Part shown: piece by piece, positions 36,101 to 45,021 of the stretch
How the letters are laid out: the number at the start of each line of letters is the position of its first letter
Position numbering within the stretch: position 1 is the stretch's first letter
NCBI GenBank assembly: GCA_029204225.1
Contig: CM055094.1
Span: forward strand, 32,353,841 to 32,417,840
DNA: 64,000 bases
Origin: Diphasiastrum complanatum
Taxonomy: Eukaryota; Streptophyta; Lycopodiopsida; Lycopodiales; Lycopodiaceae
Direction: 5' to 3'
Position numbers and translations under genes: made by a program
Notes under the pieces: generated by a model
Databases searched by the model: none
Told to the model about the DNA's origin: nothing
The model's input: only the letters and a program-made list of their open reading frames with translations

Positions 36101-36694
36101 ATACTCAGAATAATCCAATGTTTCCATTTCATTCAATGTAGAAATCTGATCCAACGGACGTACAAAAAAGTGTCTGCTCACATGATTGAAATCCCAGGAG
36201 GCAATGGTAAGACTTTGGAAATTAACCTGACTGATTGTGAGTGTGAATGTTCTTTTAGTACTACTTCTTTCTTGCCTAATGAACTTTTCCGTTTAATTGG
36301 CACAATTAAAGATCAAGAAGTGAGTATTTTATTAGATAGTGGTTCAACTCATAATTTTATTAATTCTCGTCTTGTGCAGAAACTCAGCTTGGAAACTGAA
36401 GCCAACAATCATAGATATAATGTTTATCTAGCTTCAGGAGCAAAGTTGGAGACTTGGAACGTAAAAGTCCCGAAGCTCCCAATTTTGATGCAAGGACATA
36501 CAAAATTAGTTAATTTTCATGTTTTAGACCTAGCCCGTACTGATTTAATCTTACGTTACGAATGGCTATTTAATAAGTCGCCTTCTCTGTTAATTGATTT
36601 TGAGAAGCACATTCTCACTTTCAAGGAGGGTGATAAGGTAGTTACATTATTTGGCAAAAATTTTGTACGTCCATTGGATCAGATTTATAGTTGA
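36038..36694 (+). pseudogene. Ty3/gypsy aspartic protease fused in frame to SDR exon 7
   Basis: An open frame of 218 codons. Residues 1-19 come from the SDR exon copy. A linker with a short Cys-containing stretch (DCECECSF) follows, then the retropepsin core: VSILLDSGSTHNFINSRLV (about residues 96-114, catalytic DSG), LASGAKLETW, and FHVLDLARTDLILRYEWL, where the family usually has LGMDWL. No RT follows; the sequence turns into a minus-strand integrase remnant. The intact protease part suggests modest age. Whether the fusion is transcribed is unknown. Confidence 0.88.
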
Positions 36695-36719
36695 CTTAAC
36701 TGGTATGAATGCAGCTAAC

Positions 36720-37130
36720 TGAGTTAACCAATCCACTACAACCCAAATAGAATCATTTTGCCATTGGGTCTTTGGAAGTCCAATTACAAAATCCATAGAT
36801 ATGTTTTTCCATTTCTTATCTAGGATATTTTATGGATGCAACAAACCACCAGCCTTATGGCATTTAGACTTTGCTAGTTGACATGGTTTGCATTTAACAA
36901 TATGTGACTCAACATATGGCTTGAGCTTTGGCCAATAAAATCCCCTCTTAACCAAGTCTAGAGTCCTCTGTGTATACCGGGATGACCTGCACATGGTATG
37001 TCATGACATTCAAACAAAATCTTACGTTTGAGCTCATCATCCTCACCAAGTACACAAACTTTTTCATTCCGAAATAGTAATCTATCTCGAATGGTGAACT
37101 GCTCTACAATCTACTTATCTTTCTTAGTTA
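36720..37130 (-). pseudogene. Ty3/gypsy integrase N-terminus remnant, opposite strand
   Basis: The minus strand reads with frame changes PGHP/HRTLDLVKRGFYWPKLKPYV, HIVKCKPCQLAKSKC, GGLLHP and then WKNISMDFVIGLPKTQ, i.e. the integrase zinc finger and the start of the catalytic core. It faces the protease at 36.0-36.7 kb, so the two are not one intact element. Confidence 0.85.
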
Positions 37131-37419
37131 GTTGAGTCCCCTGTGTTTCTGACTCAACATTGTCCACATTTCTTCCGTCTCAACAATGTTTCAAATGTGA
37201 CCAAAATGAGAATCTGATTCATATTTTCTACTTAGCAAAAGATATAGATCCGTAGAAATCTGGATGAATGACAACTCATTCACCCAATCTGGATATAGAT
37301 CCGTAGAAATCTGGGTGAATGACAACTCATTTAGTTCACCGATCCGACTAAGAGCATCTACAACTTGATTAGAGCTGCCTCTTATGTAACGGATTTCATG
37401 ATCGAATTCTTGTTAAGAA
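37131..37419. other. Non-coding with a short direct repeat
   Basis: GATATAGATCCGTAGAAATCTGG occurs around 37240 and again at 37292 (about 52-bp period; phrase shortened where copies differ). Probably the rest of the neighbouring gypsy remnant. Confidence 0.45.
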
Positions 37420-38440
37420 TTCACAATTATTCGACAAGAATTCGAAAAAACTCGAAAAAAAAATGTCAAAAATTAGAAAATTTGAAAAACGTTGAAAAAA
37501 AACTCGAAAATTTTGAAAATCCAAGAAACTCAAAAAATCGACTCGAAAATTTTGAAAATCCGAAAAACTCGAAATTTGAAAAAAAATCCGCGAATGTCAA
37601 AAATTCCAAAAAAATCGTCAGATGCAATCTTTAAAGAGATTTTTTTTTAGGTTGTCGGATGCAAACGTCAACAAAAGTCTTGTTGTGTAGGTCCTTGGAC
37701 ACAATTTTTTGAAAAAATTTGAAAAAACTGGAAATACTCGAAAAATCCTAACAAATCAAAAAATACCAAGAAACTCGAAAAATCCTAAAAAATCTGAAAA
37801 ACTCAAAACGTTTTAGAAAATCTGAAAAACTCGAAGATTTTAAAAAAACGCAAAAACTGAAATTTGGTTGAGTGCAATTTTCGACAGATTTTTTTTGTGA
37901 CGTGGTCGTCGGATGCATGTTAGGTGAAATTTTTTTTTTTTAAGAAACCCGAAAAAATTTGCAAAATTCGAAAGTCTCAAAAATCTAAAAAATTTGAGTA
38001 ATTAAAAAAAACAAAAATAAATTATTCTGGAAAAAATTTGTATGATGGACAATGGCTAAAATCTCAAAAACTTGAAAAATAGAAAAAATTTCAGAACTCG
38101 TTGGATGGAAAAAAAAAAATCTCAAAAACTCAAAAAATTAGAAAATACTGATATGTGAAAAAATGGCGGATGCAGTTATTGGAGAAAAAATATATTTTTT
38201 TGGGCTTTTAGCAGTCGTCAGATGAGACGGTCGGACGAATTTTTTTTCGTTTTAAGTGGTCGTTGGATGCACGGCGGATGGAAACTGTGGAAATTCGAAA
38301 AACTGAAAAATATCGAGAAATAAGAGAACTCGAAAAATTTGAAAAATTCGAGAAACTCAAAAAATTCGAGAAATTCGAAAAACTTGAAAAATTCAAGAAA
38401 CTCAAAAAATCAAAAAAAGTTTCAAAATAGTCAGATGGAA
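37420..38440. repeat. A-rich satellite-like block with GAAAAACTCGAAAA units
   Basis: About 1 kb is built from imperfect repeats of GAAAAACTCGAAAATTTGAAAA. It is interrupted three or four times, at about 37620, 37880 and 38180-38270, by a different phrase containing GTCGTCGGATGCA plus a T-rich run. That gives an approximate higher-order spacing of 250-300 bp. Open frames across it are Lys/Asn-rich artefacts. Confidence 0.75.
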
Positions 38441-40149
38441 CGAGGAATTCTAGATAGCGGTGCGATGGTGGGCTTCTGAAAAGTTTGGAGTGAGTTTGCA
38501 CAGATCTGAATGATCAATAGGGGCATCTGAAACAATCTCGATCTGACAAACAAGAATATGGAATACGTGCTTGGGAAAATGATGAAAGCAGGACAACAAG
38601 CAAATAATCAAATGTAGAACTGGAAAATGGTCTGGAAAAAAACGAGTTCTATGTTTCTAAAGCCAAGAAGATTGGCAATGGAAACCGATGTATGTTTGTT
38701 GATTCTGTCACCAATGTTTAGTGATTCTCATCGGAATGAAATTTGTGTTTTTTGGCTGTTCTCACATTCAGTATTCACTTGATTTCTTCGTTTGTTTATT
38801 GTTTCAGTTAGCTGAGACTCGGATATTCTATGAGTATTCAATCAGCTACTGTTCGATACAAAATCGGATTTACAATGGGTTCAGCCACAAATGGCTTCTT
38901 ATCCGATCTGTCTTCAGTACAATGGAAGTATAATAGTGTTGTACCCCACCTATCAATTGGTACAATGAAAACCTGAACTCGATCCTACTACTAATGGATT
39001 CTCATCTTGGAATTAGGACCTGTCGGGACTCGATTCCTACATTCTACAAACTGTTTCAATTTTTCCTTTATTTTACAGATTGTATATTATTCCTAATCTA
39101 TTCTACTCAAGAAACAAAGAAATAAACTGATTCTACTCCTAATGAAATCACAGAATAATCAACACAACTTCTAGCTAAGCAAATGGAAATCCTACAAAGT
39201 GTTTGCTACAACTGTCACTCAACACTTGTAGCAAAAATTCCTCAGGGAGCCGAAACTAGGAAATATCATAACTCAGTGGATTGGTGGATCAATTTCCAAG
39301 TCCTGCACATCTATCTGATGATAATTCTAAACCAATCCTTAAGAGAAAAAGCAACAACAAGCATATTCATAAATCAGTACCCAAACTAAATGCATGAAGA
39401 TGGAGCATGGAAGGAAATGGAAGTAGGATGATCTTCAATTCAGAAAACAACAGCATTTCAGTACATACACATGCTTGGAAACTCGTGGAGGAGGCTTCTA
39501 TCTATACCCATGAGCTGTTGAATCCAATTGTATCATATTTTGGAGTTCACTCTAATTTATAAAGATTTGAGTTCCACCTCTTACTTGATAATAGAAGGCC
39601 TCTTTATTAAAAAAAAACATAACTCAAGTTGAGATAATCTAAATTGCTAGCTCCCACATGGCAATCCATCCTTTGGGAATTACCATGGGGCTCACAACTA
39701 TACATTTTAGCCTAGCACTAACAATTCTTGTGCTCTCAGACTCGGCTCTCAACTTCACCTCTACTAGAAGCCCTTTTGAGTGGAGAGGTTCTACATCGAC
39801 ACCTCGGGACATGACATCAACTAACAATTACATACAAGAGTTTTTTTTTTTCCCATATCATGACTAGGTACTAAAATACTCCATTGATAATCAAATATTT
39901 ACAGTCCTAGAATTTTCTTTCCAAAATTACTGATGTCCCATACCATCAGCTCTTCCTTCCAGAAAACCCTTAACCACCATATTTGAGATTCTAGAGATCC
40001 ACTGATCATCTAGCTGTCCTATGATCCATATAGGATATTATATCTTGTTTCTAAAATCTTGGAGAATCCATTTATTTGGATGATTGCCATGCCTATCAGA
40101 TGAATACCACAGATCCATACCTGGTCCTATGATCTAGAAAGAAAAATTA
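38441..40149. other. Non-coding, no gene recognised
   Basis: No domain, terminal repeat or gene structure seen on either strand. Short open frames have no recognisable features. Confidence 0.4.
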
Positions 40150-40398
40150 GAATGCTTGAGTTTTTGTAGGACCCTCCTTTGCCGTAAGCTTGTTCAGTTA
40201 CGGATCAAGAAGAAATACTAATGATTGATGAAAGGTTGATGAATTCTAATGAAAAAAATCGACAAATCTATTAATGGGATATCATGCAGATGTCTAGGGC
40301 AATGCCATTGTAGAAAATGATGATATTTAAGCTCACATCTTGAAGGTGGATTTTTATGGAGAATCAATCATTACATCATGACCAAGGGTAGAAGTTAG
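40150..40398 (+). repeat. Direct repeat, left copy (pairs with 47890-48145)
   Basis: Starts AATGCTTGAGTTTTTGTAGG and ends at the AAGTTAG block; about 250 bp at roughly 85 percent identity with 47890-48145 in the same orientation. The homology starts and stops at the same points in both copies. The repeats lack TG...CA ends and an adjacent PBS, so they are not ordinary LTRs. They bracket the H3/C48/TNP2 region. Confidence 0.85.
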
Positions 40399-40494
40399 GA
40401 CCACCAAATACATACATGATAAGGGTGCATGCAATGTTTATTAGCAATACAAAGTGCTTTGCAAATCAGAACTCACCGAAGAACTAACTTCGGG

Positions 40495-40692
40495 TCACAG
40501 AAATAATGACTCTCTATCAATCTGTCCATACATGCGAACATGTGATATAGAAATATGCCGCTCTCCTCGTAGTGCATACTTACATAGTGTACATGGGCAT
40601 GGTATTCTCTGGTATAGCCATTTCTTTGATCTAATATGTGATGATCCTACCTCATCATCCGAAGAAGAAGAACGTGAACTCACCATTTGCAT
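40495..40692 (-). pseudogene. Transposon-type CPC-x2-C coding fragment
   Basis: A minus-strand 65-codon frame: a Ser-rich start, then KWLYQRIPCPCTLCKYALRG and HISISHVRMYGQ. A CPCxxC motif followed by a His-rich helix is reminiscent of the N-terminal region of plant CACTA transposases, which supports reading the surroundings as a DNA transposon. Truncated or one exon; family assignment tentative. Confidence 0.4.
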
Positions 40693-40919
40693 TGGTGTAC
40701 CTTGACGGTTGACCCTGGATCAACAAACACAAAATTAGAGATGATCAGCAAAACATGTGACAAAGAAATTGAATACACTAAGAGGATACAAGACAAGTTT
40801 TGAGTCTAGTGCAACTAGTCTCTTGAATTTGCTTTTAAAAGATAAATTGAACAAAAATTTCTGACAAACAATATTGTTTAACCTAGGTTAGTTATATGGC
40901 ACTTACTCGAATTGTTAGA

Positions 40920-41805
40920 ACTCTGTCATAAGTATGATGGTGATCTATGGCGCCGACGGTTCCAGACATCTCGATGTATAAATTCAAGAAAGGTCTAATT
41001 AAATCCCTACTCAATGTTTGTGACAAGGCCAACTATAATCTCATGATATCCGATCCATCCCTATGTGCATCATTACATGGCTAGCCTCGCTCTTCAGGTC
41101 TCCTAAACTAATGAGAACTGAGATCTGCAAAATATTCTATTTTTGAATCCAATTTTGTACAATCAAAATAGTACATCATTGAGGGGTTCAAGCTTAAGGT
41201 GTTTTTGATCAATTCTTGTTTCTTCTTTGCGTTTGGATCTTTGTAAGTAGGCCTTTATTACCATCACAATGTCTTCACATCCAAATTCTTAAAGATTCCT
41301 TCTACACTAAGGTCACTTGTTATCATCTCACCATATGTAATTGGCAAAGTATGTCATGATATCTCACAAAAGAAAAATAGTGTTAGAAGTCTGTCATAAA
41401 TATGATGGTGAACTATGGCAATTCTAGACATCTCGATGTATAAATTCAAGATAGGTCTAAATCCCTCATCGTTTGTGACAAGGCCAACTATAATCTTTGA
41501 TATCCATGCCTATGTGTTTCATTACATGCCACTAGCCTCTTCAGTACTCCTAAACTAATGAAAATTGAGATCTGCATAATCTGCTTGATCAGAATCCAAT
41601 TTTGTACAATCAATTAAAAAAGAGTACGTCATTGAGGAGTTCAAGGTGTTTTTGATCAATTCTTGTTTCTTTTTTGCTTTTGGATCTTTGTACATAGGCC
41701 TTATTACAATAAAATGCCTTCACGTCCAAACTTCTCAAAGATTTTGTCTACACTACGGTCACTCCCGCTCATCTCACCATATGTCATTGTTTGTGTCATG
41801 TTATC
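40920..41805 (+). repeat. Tandem duplication, two units of about 430 bp
   Basis: Unit 1 at about 40920-41368 and unit 2 at about 41390-41805 share long blocks (CTAGACATCTCGATGTATAA, GTTTGTGACAAGGCCAACTA, GTGTTTTTGATCAATTCTTG). Differences are mostly small indels. Non-coding as far as I can see; lies just downstream of the C48 protease gene. Confidence 0.9.
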
Positions 41806-42002
41806 TCGGTGTTTACGAGTAGGCATCTTGTATTATATCTCTGAAGCCAGTTTGATTTGAGAAAAGTTGCCAATTCCATTACTATACTATGCCGGTTTTC
41901 CTGAGTACTGGAAATAGGGAGATGTAAATGGTTCCGGACCTTGGTATAACCCGGGAAAAATTACTATTTTGCAAAGTCACTACTTATGAAATAGGACGAA
42001 TT

Positions 42003-43792
42003 TCAGAATTTTTGCCTAGCCAGTATGCTCAAGATAATTTCTTGTCTAAATCTGTACACCTGGCGTGATGTGTACTCAGGAAGTGTAAACTGCAAGATAG
42101 AACATTCATGTATTAGTAATGGCTAAAAACATCAACAAAATAGAAAACAAATCATGATTCCAAAAATAAGAATAAACAAAATTAATTACCTTAGAAATAT
42201 CAACATCTTCTTGAAGGTTGAACCATTCAAAAAATAACTTTGCATTATATAATGTGTACCACCCATAGTTGAATGAATCATTTTGCTGGAGTGATTGCAA
42301 AGAAATTCAGCACACAAGAAATCAATTATGAAACAGAATGAATTAGAATGAAACAAATACATTAGAATACTGATTTCAAAATGTTGTTAAGGAAGACATA
42401 ATTTACCTCCAAACTAACGATCTGCCAGTCCACTGAATGGGGAACATTTGTTGGAATATATTTACTTAATGGCAAGTATATATCTACATCCTTATGCGTA
42501 TTACTAGCCGAGTTTATCTTGACACAAAAACCTTTAACAATATTATCTACAGATCTCTTAATAGAGGTCAGGTTTAAACTCCAGTGGTCACTGCAAAATA
42601 AGATAGAAATTCCATTAGCTAAAATTCTGAAAACTATTTCAATGATAAAGCATTAAATAGCAACAAACATATAACATATCTTACTTGGTATGATAAGGCA
42701 CGACCAGGTATTTAATTGCTGGTGTGAGTCCACTAGTCAGACATTGTCACAATGTGTTGTTATTCTCCTTGAAGGCCTGAAGTAAGAAGTTAATGAGCAC
42801 CAGCAATTCATTGGATGAATCTCTTGCAATGTCATATTGCAAGAGTGTAATCCCAGACTCTATCATAGGATCACTGATAGAAGCCCGTCTATTTTTAAGA
42901 TCCAAACAATCAACAACTCTATAATTTATACTAAAGTCAATTTCCTCTATTCTAAAACAAAATGCTTCTTGGTTTCCAAGGGGAGGCTCGAACCTGAGAC
43001 CAAAGAAACTTTGGATGTCAAGCTAACCAACTAAGACAACCCCGTTGGGTTCTAAAACAAAATGGAGTACCATTCTATCTACAAGATCGGCTATGTCCTT
43101 CTCAAATTTAAGATAATCATCGAAATCTATATATGTATAAAGATTTGAAGGAGCAGGAGGAGGTGGATGAGTAGTATCTACAGAAATTACAAGAGTATCC
43201 AAAATCGATGTAGCTACATTTACAACCTTATCTAGGGTAGCATTATCTACATTTGCATCCGGGTTAGGCTTTGCAGAGTCGGTGGTATCTAGCCTCCTTA
43301 CTTTTTTGGGGACTCTCTTGGGGGCTGCCTGCTTCCTAGGATGCTTGGTAGGAAGATCAGTCCTATCTAGAGGAACAGATCTGGGAGCAGCAGGCTGAGA
43401 CATGTGTAACTTGCAAAATCTCTCCCTCATTCTCATCAGTAACTGAAAGTCCTTAGGCATAATGGTGACTCTCTTAGAATGAATAGCAAGCAAAAATGAA
43501 TCTTCAAAAAAAAGGCTCATATAGTCCTCAGCAGCTTCCTGAAGGCACTGGAGAGCAGAGGGTGTGAATCTAACAAGCTGACCGAGATCATTTCTAGTTA
43601 TGTGGCAGACGGCACGATAGAATGGAGCTCTGGGAATCAATAAAGAGTTGGTCTCTGATATTTACGAATATCAGAGAGCCACTTGATGTGGTTGTGCCTT
43701 CTAGATCTAGCCGGAGGTGTAATGGCAATCGCAGGAGCTGAGGATGAGACAATAGAGAGGAAATCCCTCCTTGTCTGCTTTCTCCTATCCAT
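42003..43792 (-). pseudogene. Histone H3 (CENH3-like) fold fused to a C48/ULP1-type protease
   Basis: Minus strand, four exons: 43792-42685, 42590-42407, 42285-42190 and 42089-42003, with GT-AG introns of 94, 121 and 100 bp that keep frame. Exon 1 starts MDRRKQTRRD, an H3-tail-like start, then SDIRKYQRPT (alpha-N). After a 1-bp frameshift at 43639 come IPRAPFYRAV, FTPSALQCLQEAAEDY and AIHSKRVTIMPKDFQLL, a full H3 fold. EAAEDY and a loop 1 one residue longer than canonical H3 resemble CENH3. A Lys/Pro-rich linker and an acidic region follow. A SINE (42965-43049) interrupts it and a TGA sits at 42747-42749. Exons 1/2 join to YLVVPYHTNDHWSLNL (C48 His). Exon 3 reads EQNDSFNYGWYTLYNAK, where the family has Gln and a catalytic DCG; Cys is Tyr here. 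Ends ILARQKF. As read, inactive. Confidence 0.85.
42950..43064 (-). mobile_element. tRNA-derived SINE (copy 2) inserted in the H3-C48 gene
   Basis: The 85-bp insert (42965-43049) is about 93 percent identical to the copy at 10599-10682. It has the same A box/B box (B box GGTTCGAGCC intact) and the same CTTGGAAACCAAG 3' hairpin. It is flanked by a perfect 15-bp duplication, TTCTAAAACAAAATG (42950-42964 and 43050-43064). It supplies the last residues and stop codon (43023) of the truncated histone frame. Confidence 0.9.
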
Positions 43793-43808
43793 GGAAGTAT
43801 ACTCAGGG

Positions 43809-44634
43809 ATATCGCACTTGTGCGTGACGATGAGGGATAAGAAGGGGAGGATTATGAAGCGTTCGCAAAAGAGCGATATGTATGGAAAGAATGTACGATA
43901 TATCGGACCTGTGTGAGCCAAATATCAAAGAGATTGTTGAATATAGAAGAGAGACGCACAAGTTCGATATGAGAAGACACGTAGGCAGAAATATCGGACC
44001 TATGCGCACGGAATGCAGAAGGCAGAATATTGATTACGAAGGTGGCGCACAAGTGCGATATGCGGAGCAAAAAAAAAAGTGAAAAAAATTCATCAGAATT
44101 TGTGATTTTATATCGCGGTTCGCACATGTGAAAGAACGTTCTGTTGCACGTGCGAGCTATCTAGTCATCAACACATGGCGACAATTCAGCGAATGATCAT
44201 TTGACACATGTCAGGTTGTCATTTCACACGTGTGGGATTGTACGGCCAAATGCGAGAGCGACACGTGTTGTCCATCTGACTAATGAACACAAGGCACGTG
44301 TCCTTGTGTCATTTCACATGTGTCCAGGTATCACCTCACACGTGCCAGTGCCTGCAGACCAATCGAAAATAAACATGTGTACATTGACCGTTGACCACAT
44401 GTGTGAAAATTCAATATAAAAAACAGAAAACCCGATTGATTTTTACCTTTTTCTTTCTCAAGATTCACAACATATCGCTCTTGTGCGTGCGCTTTGTTGT
44501 CCATTTTATTCATCGATCCCTACTTGCGCACAAGTGGGATATTCAGTTGCTACCTGCCGTACATATCCCTCTTGTGTGCGATTTTTACAATTAGTTTTAT
44601 TTCGTCTTGTCTCCCTCGCGCACAGGTGCGATAT
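43809..44634. repeat. Array of an alternating 16-bp motif, 91-bp period
   Basis: Eleven copies of ATATCGCACTTGTGCG or its complement. Forward: 43809, 43900, 43991, 44110 (weak), 44472, 44563. Reverse (CGCACAAGTGCGATAT): 43864, 43955, 44046, 44527, 44619. Start-to-start spacing is 55, 36, 55, 36, 55 on the left and 55, 36, 56 on the right, so each 91-bp unit is an inverted pair while the sequence between motifs is not conserved. The outermost motifs lie 13-16 bases from ATGs facing outwards (43792 minus, 44648 plus). This resembles transposase-binding subterminal repeats or a shared divergent promoter; which one is inference. Confidence 0.88.
44120..44405. promoter_or_regulatory. Cluster of eleven CACGTG/CACATG boxes
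   Basis: CANNTG palindromes of the CACGTG (G-box) or CACATG(TG) type at about 44124, 44140, 44170, 44207, 44227, 44262, 44294, 44315, 44339, 44373 and 44398, i.e. every 15-37 bp. They fill the gap between the two halves of the 16-bp motif array. Such boxes bind bHLH/bZIP factors in plants; a role here is inference. Confidence 0.7.
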
Positions 44635-44647
44635 CTGCCATAGTGCC

Positions 44648-44674
44648 ATGGCCTCTTCCTCAGGATCTACATGA
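44648..44674 (+). other. Divergent short start (ATG with 8 codons)
   Basis: GCCATGGCC is a good plant start context, 13 bases outside the last array motif, but the frame MASSSGST ends at a TGA. It may be the broken first exon of the coding region at 45022-46079. No usable donor lies before the stop. Confidence 0.3.
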
Positions 44675-45021
44675 GATTCGGGCCTAAGTTCATTTTTTAC
44701 TGAATTTGGGATTACTGAAAATCTAGACTACTTCCACAGCTATTCAGGCCATATTTACATGTTTTTAGGACTACACAACCAAATTCTGACATATTTTATG
44801 AACATTATGTTAGATTCAGGGATATACTCAGTAAGCATGTTATCTCCATAGGTTCACTCTCGTACATACATTATACTGATCTTATACTGAGCTTTCAGAC
44901 ATAAACTAGATAGAATGTTCACCAAATTATTTGATCTTTTTAAAAGCAGTTCAATGTGTCCTTATTGCAACAAGAAATGTCGATTGGTTGAATACTAGAG
45001 TGGTTTCGTACTTTTCCTATT

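Noticed and set aside
37365-37634. Lys/Asn-rich open frame
   Set aside because: Encoded by the A-rich satellite-like block.
42951-43070. SINE as a new intron (donor GTACTC, acceptor TTTTGTTTTAG in the target duplication)
   Set aside because: Excising 119 bases puts a stop five codons later; no frame-keeping donor was found nearby.
43023-43640. Treating the histone-fold frame as a complete stand-alone gene
   Set aside because: Its first codon is TTG in the middle of the alpha-N helix, the tail lies in the neighbouring frame upstream, and its end comes from a SINE. It is part of a longer broken gene.
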